Counted from the stretch's first letter, positions 8,827-18,456 are shown. The stretch: DNA of 64,000 nucleotides from Sphingopyxis sp. FD7 (GCF_003609835.1 NZ_AP017898.1:1674001-1738000), one strand, 5' to 3'. Numbers and translations are program-made. Notes: generated from the sequence alone by a model not told the origin.

Positions 8827-9041
8827 CAGAATATCTCGCTATTCTGCTCGATGAGCTTTTTGGCATCGCCATCAAGCCTGTACACCACTTCCTGACGGAT
8901 ATTGATATTCAGGTTGATTTCGATCGGCTTGTCGGGCGTTTCGATCTGAACGCAGCCCGTCAGCGCGGGGATCGCGATCATTATCGCCAGACAGCGCGCC
9001 GTGATAGCCAGCCTCCTTGCTCCGATGTTGGACGTCGTCAT
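8826..9041 (-). CDS. ynbE: YnbE family outer-membrane lipoprotein
   Basis: 71 aa. A hydrophobic signal ends in the lipobox LTGC, and the short mature part has the YnbE motif PIEINLNINIRQEVVY. In E. coli, YnbE is the outer-membrane partner of YdbH, with many copies adding to its open beta end. It is sandwiched between ydbH (4-bp overlap) and ydbL (1-bp overlap), the same order as in E. coli. Confidence 0.9.
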   Translation of the reverse strand: MTTSNIGARRLAITARCLAIMIAIPALTGCVQIETPDKPIEINLNINIRQEVVYRLDGDAKKLIEQNSEIF

Positions 9042-12000
9042 TGCACAGGCTCGCTTTCTGGGGGCTGAACGGGGGTGGCGGCGCCGCGCGCGGCGGCCTC
9101 GGCGTCCTGCTGCGCGCGCATCAGCGCCGGCAGATTCTGTTCGATCAGCAGCGACGGGTCGTAAAAGCCCTTCGCCGAGGTAAGCAGCTGGCGGAACGGC
9201 GCGGTGATCTTCACGTTGAAGACGAGCGGCAGCTTCGCAATCTGATTGGTCAGAAAATTGCGCGTCGCACCCTCGCCCTGCCCCACGCCGCCAAAGCGGA
9301 TATCGGTCACCATTTCGCCGTCGAGATCCCCGTTCAGAATGATCGTCAGATCGTCATATTTCAGGCTGCGCAGCGCGCCAAAGGCAAAATTGGCCATCAC
9401 GCCAAGGTTGCGGTTCGACAGTTCGCCGACATAGGCGAGCGTGCCGCCGCCCTCGCGCGAATCGATCCGCCCGCCGACGATCCGTCCGCCCAGCCCGTCG
9501 AACTCGACCGGCAGCGTGCCGTCGAACTTGCCCGTTGCGTTGATATTCTCGAACCCGAAGCTCTGGAGAAACACCGCCGCATCGACCCCCACAACGTCGA
9601 AGGTCATCCGCCGCGGCTGGTCGGCGGCAAAGTTCAGCGTCGTGGGATGGAGCAGCAGCTCGCCGCCCGCAAAGGGCCAGCGCCCGCCTTCGATCCGCAC
9701 GCGATTGTCGCCGAGCAGCCGATACTCGATCTCGCCCTCGCGCACCGGAATGCCGGGGTTGACCTCGTCGATCCGCGCAATCTGCCCCGGCGCCGAGCGC
9801 AGGCCGATCAGGTCGTCGAAGCGGAGCGTCGCGGTCAGGCCGGTTACCGGACCAAAAGCGGCGGCAAGGTCGGTGCCGGCGGTCGCGAAGGTGCCGTTGC
9901 TGGTGACGCCCGCGGCGTCCCATTCGATCCGGCCGTCGCCGACGACCGATCCCCGCACATTGGCGACGACACCCTTGGCGAGATAGGTGAGCTGGTCGGG
10001 CTGGAAGGCATCGTCGAAGCGCAATTCGCGCACCTTCAGATCGGCCGCGCCTTTGCCGTCGGCGAAGCGGTGGCGGATGACGGTGTCGAGGATGTTCGTT
10101 CCCGTCGTCCGCTCGGCAAAGCCCGCAGTCGCCTCGATCGCGCCATCGGCGAAGCGCAGCACGGCATCGCGGCTGACGAGCGGATAGAAGCGCGCGTCGG
10201 GCGCCGCACCGTCGGTGAGCGTGAGGCCGCCCTCCAATGTCAGCGCGCCATCCGCCCAGCGCCACGCGCCTGCGATTTCGCTCATGTCGAGGGGAACCGC
10301 GCCGATCTTGCCCGCTGCTCCGACGAGCTCGCCCGCCATGCCCCGGCCCGCCGCGCGTCCGGTGAGCCGCTCGGCGCCGAAGCGCGTCACGCTCTCGCCC
10401 TCGCCCAGCCGGACGTCGGCGCCCGACAGCGACCAGCGCAGCGTCGCCAGGTCGATGCTCGCGGGACCGCTTGCGATTCGCAGCGGCGAGTCGCCGCTAG
10501 TTCCGGCGAGCGCAATGCGCGGCACGCGAATCGCACCGCGCAGGCCGCCCGGCCCGACGCTGAACAGCGGCGTGCCTGCACGGCTGCACAGGTTGAGCGC
10601 ACTCCGGGCGAGCCGGACGCCGCCGACCTCGATCCGGTCGCCGCCGACGCGGTGGCATCCCCCGTCGAGCGCGAGCGTACCGGTCGGACTCAGCACCCCG
10701 GCGAGCGGAACACGCAGCCCTTCGACCCGCCCATCGCCCAGCGGCCCCGACAGCAGAGCCGCGGTGGCAAAGCGCAACCTGCCGCCGGGGCCGCCCGAAA
10801 AACGCACGGGATCGAGCGCGAGTCGGCTGGCGCGCGCTTCATAGGCAGCGAATCGCGCCTCACCGCGCAGCGTTCCATCGGCGCGCCGGTCGAGGCGGAG
10901 CGTCGCCGCGGGCAGGTCGCCGCCACCCAGACGCCATTCGCCCGCCGCCAGCCACGTCGGCCGTTCCGCGCCGTAAAGATAGCCGATGCGACTCTCGGCG
11001 CTGCCGGTGAAGCGCGCACCGCTTGCGCTCGTCAGGCGCGGCGCGATCAGGTCGACGCGCGCCAACGGCCCCTCGCCCGCGAGCTGGAAAGCGGCGGCGC
11101 CGTTCGCGCTCGCCAGCGCGCGCGCAATGGCCGCCGCCGCTTTTGTCGCGAGCGGGCCCAGCGGCGTCGCTTCGATCCCCCGCGCGCGGTCGACGATCGC
11201 GCGTCGCGCCGCCGCACTCAGGCTGGCGCGCGCAAAATCTATCGTCCCGTCAAACCGCGGCGCCGCGCTGCCGACGCTGCCCGCCGCCGCCAGTCGCACC
11301 GTATCGGCGGTGAAATCGGCGCCGTGCAGCCGCGCCATTGCCGCATCAAGTTCGATTCTGGTTTGCGCCGCGCCGCCATCGAAGCGCGCGAGCACGCCGA
11401 GGCGGTCGGCGCGCAGCGACGCGGCGACAAGCGACGCGATGCGCGCGTCGGCGCTGCCGCGCCACTGGCGCAGATCCTCCGACAGTGTGAGGTCGACGGC
11501 GACTTCGGGGGACGCGGCTCGCACCGCGCCATTATCGCAAGCCAGCGATTGCCCGCGCAGCGGCCCCGCCAGCGCGGGGCGCACCCCGCGCACGCGCAGA
11601 TCGCCGTAAAAGCTGACCCCGCGCGCGCTACACCCTTCGACCGCCAGCTCGGGGGCGAAGAGCGCAAGCTTGCCCGCAAAATTGTCGCGCAAATTGCCCG
11701 AACCGTTGAGCGCGGCGCCGACATCGCCCCACGGCGTCTCGACGCGCGCGCGGGCATCGCGCAGCATCACCGCCAGATCGGGCAAGGCAAAGGGATCGGT
11801 GCTTTCAGGATCGCGGAACCTGTCGAGCGCGCCGAACGACAGGCGACCATCGACGAAACGGCCATAGAGGCGCACGCCTTCGGCGCGGATTTCCGATACA
11901 AAGGGGCCGGTGAAGCCATAGCCGAGCAAGACCTCGACCTTTTTGGCAGTCAGGTCAGGCCGCGCAGGGTCGCCGATGACGATGTTCGACAGTCGTTCGC

Positions 12001-12208
12001 TGCGAAAGCCGATCGCGTCGATGCGATATTGCGCGGGCACGCCGCGGCTTTCGAGCTGGCCGCGAATGAACTCGTCGGCGATCGGCTCGCGCGCCAGCCA
12101 TGTCCCCGCCACCAGCGCGGCGACCGCACCCGCGGTCATCCAGCGCTTCCGGAAGAGCAGTTTTCGGGGACGCCATCCCCGCCCTATCGCGCCGCCGTCC
12201 TCGGTCAC
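9038..12208 (-). CDS. ydbH: YdbH family AsmA-like intermembrane lipid-transport protein
   Basis: 1056 aa from a GTG start at 12208, longer than the roughly 880 aa of E. coli YdbH. One N-terminal membrane anchor (around MTAGAVAALVAGTWLA) is followed by a long periplasmic region of beta-rich repeats, typical of AsmA-like bridge proteins, and a conserved C-terminal domain (FENINATGKFDGTLPVEFDG). The protein should carry phospholipids between membranes as a groove. It is first in the operon with ynbE and ydbL. The C-terminal GEGATRNFLTNQIAKLP stretch and the neighbours make the assignment firm. A 51-codon frame ends in the GTGA overlap at its start; see findings. Confidence 0.9.
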   Translation of the reverse strand: MTEDGGAIGRGWRPRKLLFRKRWMTAGAVAALVAGTWLAREPIADEFIRGQLESRGVPAQYRIDAIGFRSERLSNIVIGDPARPDLTAKKVEVLLGYGFTGPFVSEIRAEGVRLYGRFVDGRLSFGALDRFRDPESTDPFALPDLAVMLRDARARVETPWGDVGAALNGSGNLRDNFAGKLALFAPELAVEGCSARGVSFYGDLRVRGVRPALAGPLRGQSLACDNGAVRAASPEVAVDLTLSEDLRQWRGSADARIASLVAASLRADRLGVLARFDGGAAQTRIELDAAMARLHGADFTADTVRLAAAGSVGSAAPRFDGTIDFARASLSAAARRAIVDRARGIEATPLGPLATKAAAAIARALASANGAAAFQLAGEGPLARVDLIAPRLTSASGARFTGSAESRIGYLYGAERPTWLAAGEWRLGGGDLPAATLRLDRRADGTLRGEARFAAYEARASRLALDPVRFSGGPGGRLRFATAALLSGPLGDGRVEGLRVPLAGVLSPTGTLALDGGCHRVGGDRIEVGGVRLARSALNLCSRAGTPLFSVGPGGLRGAIRVPRIALAGTSGDSPLRIASGPASIDLATLRWSLSGADVRLGEGESVTRFGAERLTGRAAGRGMAGELVGAAGKIGAVPLDMSEIAGAWRWADGALTLEGGLTLTDGAAPDARFYPLVSRDAVLRFADGAIEATAGFAERTTGTNILDTVIRHRFADGKGAADLKVRELRFDDAFQPDQLTYLAKGVVANVRGSVVGDGRIEWDAAGVTSNGTFATAGTDLAAAFGPVTGLTATLRFDDLIGLRSAPGQIARIDEVNPGIPVREGEIEYRLLGDNRVRIEGGRWPFAGGELLLHPTTLNFAADQPRRMTFDVVGVDAAVFLQSFGFENINATGKFDGTLPVEFDGLGGRIVGGRIDSREGGGTLAYVGELSNRNLGVMANFAFGALRSLKYDDLTIILNGDLDGEMVTDIRFGGVGQGEGATRNFLTNQIAKLPLVFNVKITAPFRQLLTSAKGFYDPSLLIEQNLPALMRAQQDAEAAARGAATPVQPPESEPVQ

Positions 12209-12414
12209 GCCGTCGCTCTCAAAAAATCGGGCGCTTGCCGGATCGAAAAGGCGTCGAATGCCGTCATGGCGTGCGAAACATCGTCCCTCGGCCCCAGCCT
12301 GTGCAGGACACCAACGCTGGAAATCGCGTTTCGCTCCAGCAAATTGGTCCGCTTTGCCATGCTTCCGTCCTATTGCCGTTGAGCGTACCGAACAAGGCGG
12401 TTATTCCGGGCGCC

Positions 12415-13098
12415 ATGGGGGACAGGGACACACCCGACCATCTGGGCCACCGCGGCCGGTTGCGCAGCCGTTTGCTCGACGATCCCGACGGGCTCGCCGA
12501 TTACGAGCTGGTCGAATATCTCCTCGCGCTCGCGGTGCCGCGCCGCGACACCAAGCCGCTTGCCAAGGCGCTGCTCCGTGAATTCGGTTCGCTGGCGCAG
12601 CTCGTCAGCGCCGACCCCGAATCGCTGCGCCGCGTCGACGGGCTGGGCGACACCGGCATCGCCGCGCTGAAAATCGTCCAGGCCGCCAGCCTGCGTTTGC
12701 TCAAAGGCGAGTTTCGCGACAAGCCGCTGCTTTCCAGCTGGGATGCGCTGCTCGACTGGCTGCGCGCCGACATGGGGCCGATCGACGTCGAGCGCGTGCG
12801 CGTCCTGTATCTCAACGCACGCAACATGCTGATCCGCGACGAACTGGCGAGCGAAGGATCGGTCGACCAGTCAGCCATCTATGTCCGCGAGGTGATCCGA
12901 CGCGCGCTCGAGCTCGGCGCCTCGGCGATCATCATCGTTCATAACCATCCCAGCGGCAGCCCCGAACCGAGCCGACAGGACATTGCGATCACGCGCGAGA
13001 TCGCCGAGGCGGGAACGCGGCTCGGCATCGTGCTGCACGACCATATCATCGTCGCCGGATCGGACTATCGCAGCTTCCGCGCCCTGGGGCTGTTGTAA
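12415..13098 (+). CDS. radC: RadC-family JAB/MPN domain protein
   Basis: 227 aa from the ATG at 12415. An N-terminal helix-hairpin-helix-like region (LAQLVSADPESLRRVDGLGD) is followed by the JAMM motif: the glutamate upstream, HNHPSG, and the Ser/Asp in PSRQD, a zinc site. RadC proteins are linked to recombination and repair, but their enzymatic role is not settled. The C-terminus DHIIVAGSDYRSFRALGLL is standard. An open frame further upstream crosses the ydbH promoter region and is not used. Divergent from ydbH. Confidence 0.92.
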   Translation: MGDRDTPDHLGHRGRLRSRLLDDPDGLADYELVEYLLALAVPRRDTKPLAKALLREFGSLAQLVSADPESLRRVDGLGDTGIAALKIVQAASLRLLKGEFRDKPLLSSWDALLDWLRADMGPIDVERVRVLYLNARNMLIRDELASEGSVDQSAIYVREVIRRALELGASAIIIVHNHPSGSPEPSRQDIAITREIAEAGTRLGIVLHDHIIVAGSDYRSFRALGLL

Positions 13099-13135
13099 CC
13101 GCGGCAATCCCCTTCGATCCGTGGCACGAAACAAG

Positions 13136-13163
13136 GCAGCCGCCGGATCGCTCCGGCGGCTGC
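13136..13163. terminator. Bidirectional hairpin between radC and the EF-hand gene
   Basis: Perfect 12-bp stem GCAGCCGCCGGA/TCCGGCGGCTGC with a TCGC loop. It lies between two convergent genes. The flanking AAG and CTT extend the symmetry, but there is no long T-run, so it may act partly by structure. Confidence 0.65.
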
Positions 13164-13200
13164 TCCTTGCTCTGCGCGGGCGACAACCCGCGCGAGGGGA

Positions 13201-13671
13201 TTAATTACCGCGCGACAGGAAGGCGGTCAGCTCCGCCTTGTTCACCCCTCCCGACTTGTCGCTGTCGGCGGCGGCATAGGCCTGTCCGATCCACGCCTTC
13301 ACTTCGGCCGATTCGGAATTGACGCTCGGGTCGGTCGCGGCGCGCAGCTTTTTCATCCACGCTGCGAACTCGGTATCGCTCAACTCGCCATTGCCGTCGC
13401 CGTCATAGGTCGGGAACTCCTGATCGACGATCCGGGCGACCTGCGCGGGAGTCGCCGCCGTCCCCGACGGCGCGGGCTCGCTCGCGGCCGACGGCGCCGA
13501 GGCATCGGGTGCCGGGGCCGGGCTGGTCGTATCGGGCACCGGTGCGGGGGTCGTCGGCTCCATGCTCGTCGACGGGTTGGCGGGATCGCTGGCCGGCGGG
13601 GTCGCCTGCGCGAACGCCGGAACGGCGACAGCGGCGGCACCGATCAAAAGCAGTTGTTTCAGCACAATCAT
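13201..13671 (-). CDS. Secreted EF-hand calcium-binding protein
   Basis: 156 aa from the ATG at 13671, which has a good ribosome site (AGAGGAGAAT); a longer frame to 13746 adds only arginine-rich leader. It has a signal peptide (QLLLIGAAAVAVPAFAQA), then a Pro/Ala/Ser-rich linker (about residues 22-70), then two EF-hand loops: DGDGNGELSDTE and DSDKSGGVNKAE. It is likely exported and Ca2+-responsive, with a role unknown. Convergent with radC. Similar small EF-hand proteins are common in sphingomonads. Confidence 0.85.
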   Translation of the reverse strand: MIVLKQLLLIGAAAVAVPAFAQATPPASDPANPSTSMEPTTPAPVPDTTSPAPAPDASAPSAASEPAPSGTAATPAQVARIVDQEFPTYDGDGNGELSDTEFAAWMKKLRAATDPSVNSESAEVKAWIGQAYAAADSDKSGGVNKAELTAFLSRGN

Positions 13672-13862
13672 TCTCCTCTGCGGCGACGTTGAACGGTTTG
13701 CGACCTGTCGCCTTGATGATGGGGGCACCCAAGCAACCCACCGCATTTCGCCAGGTTGCGGCGTCGCGGCATTTGGCGAAACGCCCCGTCCCTGCTAGGG
13801 GGCGCCCCGTCGCGGCTCCGCCGGGATTTTGCGACAAGGCGCCCGATAAGGAAGGAAATTCA

Positions 13863-15179
13863 ATGGTTCCGCGTTATGCACGGCCGGAAATGACGGCGAT
13901 CTGGTCGGCCGAGAATCGCTTTTCCATCTGGTTCGAGATTGAAGCGCATGCGACCGACGCGCTCGCCGAACTGGGCATTGTTCCGCAATCGGCGGCGAAG
14001 GCGCTGTGGGACTGGTGGGCGACGCGGCCCGTCATCGACGTCGCCGCAATCGACGCGATCGAAGCGGTGACCAAGCATGACGTGATCGCCTTCCTCACCT
14101 GGGTCGCCGAAAATGTCGGCGACGAAGCGCGCTTCATGCACCAGGGGATGACGTCGAGCGACGTGCTCGACACCTGCCTTGCGGTGCAACTGGCGCAGGC
14201 CGCCGACATATTGCTCGCGGACCTCGACGCCCTGCTCGCCGCGATCAAACGCCGCGCTTTCGAGCACAAGTTCACGCCGACGATCGGGCGCAGCCACGGC
14301 ATCCACGCCGAACCCGTCACCTTCGGACTGAAAATGGCCGAAGCCTATGCCGAGTTTTCGCGCTGCAAGGCACGGCTCCAGGCGGCGCGCGCCGAAATCG
14401 CGACCTGCGCCATTTCGGGTGCGGTCGGCACCTTCGCGAATATCGACCCGCGCGTCGAGGCGCATGTCGCGGCCAAGCTCGGCCTTGCGGTCGAGCCCGT
14501 CTCGACGCAGGTGATCCCGCGCGACCGTCACGCGATGTTCTTTGCGACGCTCGGCGTCATCGCCTCGTCGATCGAGCGGCTGGCGGTCGAGGTCCGCCAC
14601 CTTCAGCGCACCGAAGTGCTGGAGGCCGAGGAGTATTTCTCGCCGGGGCAGAAGGGGTCGTCGGCGATGCCGCACAAGCGCAACCCCGTGCTGACTGAAA
14701 ATCTGACCGGCCTCGCCCGCATGGTGCGCAGCGCCGCCATTCCCGCGATGGAGAATGTCGCGCTGTGGCACGAGCGCGACATCAGCCATTCGTCGGTCGA
14801 GCGCTTCATCGGCCCCGACGCGACGATCACGCTCGACTTCGCGCTGGCGCGGCTCACCGGCGTGATCGACAAGCTGCTCGTCTATCCGGCGCGGATGCAG
14901 AAGAATCTCGACCGCATGGGCGGGCTGGTCCATTCGCAGCGCGTCCTGCTCGCGCTGACGCAGGCGGGCGCCAGCCGCGAGGATAGCTATGCGCTCGTCC
15001 AGCGCAACGCGATGAAAGTATGGGAAAGCGACGGCCAGCTGTCGCTGCTCGAACTGCTCAAGGCCGACGCCGACGTCACCGCGCGCCTGTCGGCCGATCA
15101 GCTTACGGAACTTTTCGACCTCGACTATCATATGAAGCATGTGGACACGATCTTCGACCGGGTGTTCGGCGCGGCCTAG
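13863..15179 (+). CDS. purB: Adenylosuccinate lyase
   Basis: 438 aa from the ATG at 13863; longer in-frame starts cross the preceding intergenic region and lack protein character. PurB removes fumarate from SAICAR and from adenylosuccinate in purine synthesis. The family signature GSSAMPHKRNP is present, with the catalytic loop, and TSSDVLDTCLA and GRSHGIHAEP are the substrate histidine and Ser/Asp sites. A ribosome site (AAGGAA) precedes the ATG. It is followed by a small LapA-like gene and pyrF. Confidence 0.97.
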   Translation: MVPRYARPEMTAIWSAENRFSIWFEIEAHATDALAELGIVPQSAAKALWDWWATRPVIDVAAIDAIEAVTKHDVIAFLTWVAENVGDEARFMHQGMTSSDVLDTCLAVQLAQAADILLADLDALLAAIKRRAFEHKFTPTIGRSHGIHAEPVTFGLKMAEAYAEFSRCKARLQAARAEIATCAISGAVGTFANIDPRVEAHVAAKLGLAVEPVSTQVIPRDRHAMFFATLGVIASSIERLAVEVRHLQRTEVLEAEEYFSPGQKGSSAMPHKRNPVLTENLTGLARMVRSAAIPAMENVALWHERDISHSSVERFIGPDATITLDFALARLTGVIDKLLVYPARMQKNLDRMGGLVHSQRVLLALTQAGASREDSYALVQRNAMKVWESDGQLSLLELLKADADVTARLSADQLTELFDLDYHMKHVDTIFDRVFGAA

Positions 15180-15248
15180 CGACAGGCTGGAATCGCCGGG
15201 CAATCTGTCATACTGTCCACGCCGGGCCGACAGAGGGAGCAAGACGAC

Positions 15249-15593
15249 GTGGGCATCCTGCGAACGATCATCTGGGTGGTGCTGACCGCGGTTCTGGTCA
15301 TCTTTGCGATGGCGAACTGGCAGGTCGTCACCGTCACCATCTGGCCGGGCTGGGAGGCCGAGACCAAGCTTCCCGTCGTCATCCTCGCCGCCTTTCTGAT
15401 CGGCGCGCTGCCCATGTGGATCGCGCTGCGCACGACGCGCTGGTCGCTGAAGCGCCGCCTCGACGCCAGCGAGCGGCAGGCCGCCGACCTGCGCGCGCTC
15501 GCGCATCGCCCCGTCGAACCGACTCCCGCTCCCGCGCCCGTCAACGACGCGCCCCCTGCCCCCACGGACCTTTTCGCCCCGGACAAGCCATGA
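15249..15593 (+). CDS. LapA-domain (DUF1049) small membrane protein
   Basis: 114 aa from a GTG start. Two hydrophobic segments (about residues 4-22 and 42-60) are followed by a charged helix (RWSLKRRLDASERQAADL) and a Pro/Ala-rich tail. This is the LapA/YciS layout, where the E. coli relative works with LapB in controlling LPS synthesis. Its stop overlaps the pyrF start by 4 nt. No lapB is visible here, so function is inferred from fold only. Confidence 0.75.
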   Translation: MGILRTIIWVVLTAVLVIFAMANWQVVTVTIWPGWEAETKLPVVILAAFLIGALPMWIALRTTRWSLKRRLDASERQAADLRALAHRPVEPTPAPAPVNDAPPAPTDLFAPDKP

Positions 15594-16264
15594 CGTCGCC
15601 CATTTATCTCGCCATCGACACCCCGCATCTCGACGCCGCGCTGACGCTCGCGCAAAAGGTCCGGCACCATGTTGGCGGGTTGAAGCTGGGGCTCGAGTTT
15701 TTCTGCGCCAACGGCCATCATGGCGTGCACGAAATGGCCAGGCTCGGCTTGCCGATCTTCCTCGATCTGAAGCTTCACGATATTCCGAACACGGTGGCAA
15801 AGGCGATCCAGGCGCTGCGCCCGCTCGAACCCGCGATCCTGACCGTTCACGCCGCGGGCGGCCGTGCGATGCTGGAGGAGGCAAAGGCGGTTGCGGGCAA
15901 GAACACCAGGGTGATCGCCGTCACCGTGCTCACCAGCCTCGACGCGCCCGACCTTGACGACATCGGCGTCGCGGGCACCCCGCACGACCAGGTCGTCCGC
16001 CTCGCCGCGCTCGCGCGCGAAGCCGGGCTCGACGGCATCGTCTGCTCGGGACAGGAAGTGAAATCGGCGCGCAAGGCGTGGCCCGGCGGCTTCTTCGTCG
16101 TCCCCGGCGTGCGCCCCGCGAACGGCCGGACCGGCGATCAGAAACGCATCGTCACGCCCGCGCAGGCGATGTCCGACGGCGCTTCGATCCTCGTCGTCGG
16201 CCGCCCGATCAGCCAGTCGCCCGATCCCGACCTTGCCGCGCGCGAGATCGAAGCGACGCTCTGA
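15590..16264 (+). CDS. pyrF: Orotidine 5'-phosphate decarboxylase
   Basis: 224 aa from the ATG at 15590, coupled to the LapA-like gene by an ATGA overlap. PyrF makes UMP from OMP, the last step of pyrimidine synthesis. The catalytic motif FLDLKLHDIPNT carries the Asp/Lys/Asp set, and the phosphate loop is GVRPANG with VVGRPIS. A pyrC start is visible at the far end of the window but is not linked to it. Confidence 0.97.
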   Translation: MTSPIYLAIDTPHLDAALTLAQKVRHHVGGLKLGLEFFCANGHHGVHEMARLGLPIFLDLKLHDIPNTVAKAIQALRPLEPAILTVHAAGGRAMLEEAKAVAGKNTRVIAVTVLTSLDAPDLDDIGVAGTPHDQVVRLAALAREAGLDGIVCSGQEVKSARKAWPGGFFVVPGVRPANGRTGDQKRIVTPAQAMSDGASILVVGRPISQSPDPDLAAREIEATL

Positions 16265-16285
16265 TCTACTCGTCTAAATAGCCAT

Positions 16286-16383
16286 CGTCATTGCGAGGAG
16301 CCAAAGGCGACGAAGCAATCTCCAGCTAACGAGATTGCGCTACGCTAATAGCTGGAGATTGCTTCGCTCCGCTCGCAATGACG
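16286..16383. repeat. Palindromic intergenic repeat, family B
   Basis: About 98 bp with outer arms CGTCATTGCGAG and CTCGCAATGACG and inner arms CGAAGCAATCTCCAGCT and AGCTGGAGATTGCTTCG, which together can fold into one long hairpin. Near-identical copies lie at 20150-20243 and 25943-26047. It separates pyrF from trpF. Confidence 0.9.
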
Positions 16384-16387
16384 TCAA

Positions 16388-17029
16388 ATGAGACCAACCA
16401 TGCCCCCACTCGTCAAAATCTGCGGTATCTCGACGCCCGAAGGTGTAGACGCCGCCATCCGCCTCGGCGCGACGCACATCGGTCTTGTCCATTACGAGCC
16501 GAGCCAGCGGCACGTCGACCTCAGGACCGCGGCCGAACTTCGCAAGCGCGCAGGGTCGCACGTCAAGGTCGCGTTGCTGCTCGTCAACGCCTCGCAGAAG
16601 CTGACCGGCGAGGCGCTCGGCATGGTGCGCCCCGACATCGTCCAGTTTCATGGCAGCGAGACACCCGAATGGCTCGCGGTCGTCAAGAGGCTCGTCCCTG
16701 CCGAAATCTGGAAGGCGATCGGGCTGAAGGATGCCGGCACGCTCACCCGGATGCAGAAATATCACGGGATCGCCGACCGCATTTTGTTCGATGCGCCCGC
16801 CGCCGCGCTGCCCGGCGGGACGGGCACGCGCTTCGACTGGTCGCTCCTCAAAAATCACCGGCATACAATGGACTGGGGTATCGCCGGCGGGCTGACCCCC
16901 GACAATGTCGCAGAGGCGATCGCCGCAACGGGCGCGCCGCTCGTCGATGTCTCGTCGGGCGTCGAAAGCGCGCCGGGCGTCAAGGATATGGACAAGATCG
17001 CCGCTTTCCTTAAAGCGGTCGGCCGATGA
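16388..17029 (+). CDS. trpF: Phosphoribosylanthranilate isomerase
   Basis: 213 aa. TrpF catalyses the Amadori rearrangement in tryptophan synthesis. The N-terminal VKICGI (catalytic Cys), the aspartate in ILFDAP and the C-terminal phosphate site GGLTPDNV and DVSSGVE are all present. A second ATG at 16400 gives MPPLVKICGI, the more usual start, and could be the true one because the first ATG sits against the family B repeat. First gene of the trpF-trpB-trpA-accD-folC run typical of alphaproteobacteria. Confidence 0.95.
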   Translation: MRPTMPPLVKICGISTPEGVDAAIRLGATHIGLVHYEPSQRHVDLRTAAELRKRAGSHVKVALLLVNASQKLTGEALGMVRPDIVQFHGSETPEWLAVVKRLVPAEIWKAIGLKDAGTLTRMQKYHGIADRILFDAPAAALPGGTGTRFDWSLLKNHRHTMDWGIAGGLTPDNVAEAIAATGAPLVDVSSGVESAPGVKDMDKIAAFLKAVGR

Positions 17030-17119
17030 CCACGCTGCGACCCCTCGTCCTGCGCATCGGGAAACGATGGCGCTGATCGCTTGAGACCTGCTCTTCAAGT
17101 GAATGCCCACCCGTAACCG

Positions 17120-18352
17120 ATGGATATGACGATGACCGACGCCCCGACCCTGCCCAACAGCCTTCGCTCCGGCCCCGACGATCGCGGCCATTTCGGCCCG
17201 TTCGGCGGCCGCTATGTCGCCGAAACGCTGATGCCGCTGATCCTCGACCTCGAACGCCATTATCGCGCCGCGCAGGCCGACCCGGCGTTCAAGGCCGAGT
17301 TCGATTACCTGCTCAAAAACTATGTCGGCCGCCCCAGCCCGCTCTGGCTCGCCGAGCGCCTCACCGACCATCTTGGCGGCGCGAAAATCTACCTCAAGCG
17401 CGAGGATCTGAACCACACCGGCGCGCACAAGATCAACAATTGCATCGGCCAGATCCTGCTCGCCAAACGCATGGGCAAGACCAGGATCATCGCCGAGACC
17501 GGTGCGGGCCAGCATGGCGTCGCGACCGCGACCGTTGCCGCGCTCTTCGGCCTGCCCTGCACCATCTTCATGGGCGCGGTCGACGTCGCGCGGCAACAGC
17601 CCAATGTGTTCCGCATGAAGCTGCTCGGCGCCGAAGTCGTCGCGGTCGAGAGCGGCGCGAAGACGCTGAAGGACGCGATGAACGAGGCGCTGCGCCACTG
17701 GGTCGCGAACGTCCACGATACTTTCTACATCATCGGCACCGTCGCCGGGCCGCACCCTTATCCGCAGCTCGTGCGCGATTTCCAGTCGGTGATCGGTGAC
17801 GAGGCGCGCGCGCAGATACTGGAGGCCGAAGGCCGCCTTCCCGACATGCTGATCGCCCCCGTCGGCGGCGGATCGAACGCGATCGGCCTGTTCCACCCCT
17901 TCCTCGATGATAGCGAGGTCGAGATCGTCGGCGTCGAAGCCGCGGGCGAAGGGCTGGACGGCAAGCATGCCGCCAGCCTCGCGGGCGGAAAGCCCGGCAT
18001 CCTCCACGGCAACAAGACCTATCTGTTGCAGGACGAGGACGGCCAGATCACCGAGGCGCACAGCATCTCGGCAGGCCTCGACTATCCGGGCATCGGCCCC
18101 GAGCATAGCTGGCTCCACGACATCGGCCGCGTCCGCTACGAACCCGTCACCGACGCCGAGGCGCTCGCGAGCTTCCAGAAGCTCACCAAGCTCGAAGGCA
18201 TCATTCCCGCGCTGGAGTCTGCCCACGCGATCGCCGCCGCCGAACGCATCGCGCCGACGCTGGACAAGGACAAGATCATCATCGTCAACTGCTCGGGCCG
18301 GGGGGATAAGGATATATTCACGGTGGCCGATGCGTTGGGGGTAGCGCTTTGA
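17120..18352 (+). CDS. trpB: Tryptophan synthase beta chain
   Basis: 410 aa. TrpB joins indole to serine to make tryptophan, with PLP held by the lysine in [10 protein letters not shown]. The glycine-rich phosphate loop [10 protein letters not shown] and the C-terminal NCSGRGDKD are present. It is expected to form an alpha2beta2 complex with TrpA, encoded next. Unlike in a tightly packed operon, 145 bp containing a palindromic repeat separate it from trpA. Confidence 0.98.
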   Translation: MDMTMTDAPTLPNSLRSGPDDRGHFGPFGGRYVAETLMPLILDLERHYRAAQADPAFKAEFDYLLKNYVGRPSPLWLAERLTDHLGGAKIYLKREDLNHTGAHKINNCIGQILLAKRMGKTRIIAETGAGQHGVATATVAALFGLPCTIFMGAVDVARQQPNVFRMKLLGAEVVAVESGAKTLKDAMNEALRHWVANVHDTFYIIGTVAGPHPYPQLVRDFQSVIGDEARAQILEAEGRLPDMLIAPVGGGSNAIGLFHPFLDDSEVEIVGVEAAGEGLDGKHAASLAGGKPGILHGNKTYLLQDEDGQITEAHSISAGLDYPGIGPEHSWLHDIGRVRYEPVTDAEALASFQKLTKLEGIIPALESAHAIAAAERIAPTLDKDKIIIVNCSGRGDKDIFTVADALGVAL

Positions 18353-18380
18353 TGGAATCCTGGCGCAACATGGCAGTCAT

Positions 18381-18456
18381 CGTCATCCCGGACTTGATCC
18401 GGGATCCATTCAGGCAGCGTCGGATCAATGGATCCCGGATCAAGTCCGGGATGACG
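18381..18456. repeat. Palindromic intergenic repeat, family C
   Basis: Arms 18381-18410 and 18427-18456 are exact 30-bp reverse complements, with core TCCCGGACTTGATCCGGGA. It is inserted between trpB and trpA. The core CCGGACTTGATCCGG also occurs inside the family B copy at 25943-26047. Confidence 0.9.

Noticed and set aside
9017..12382. 1121-codon plus-strand frame opposite ydbH
   Set aside because: Antisense shadow of ydbH; Arg/Gln/Ala-rich with no motif. High GC removes stops.
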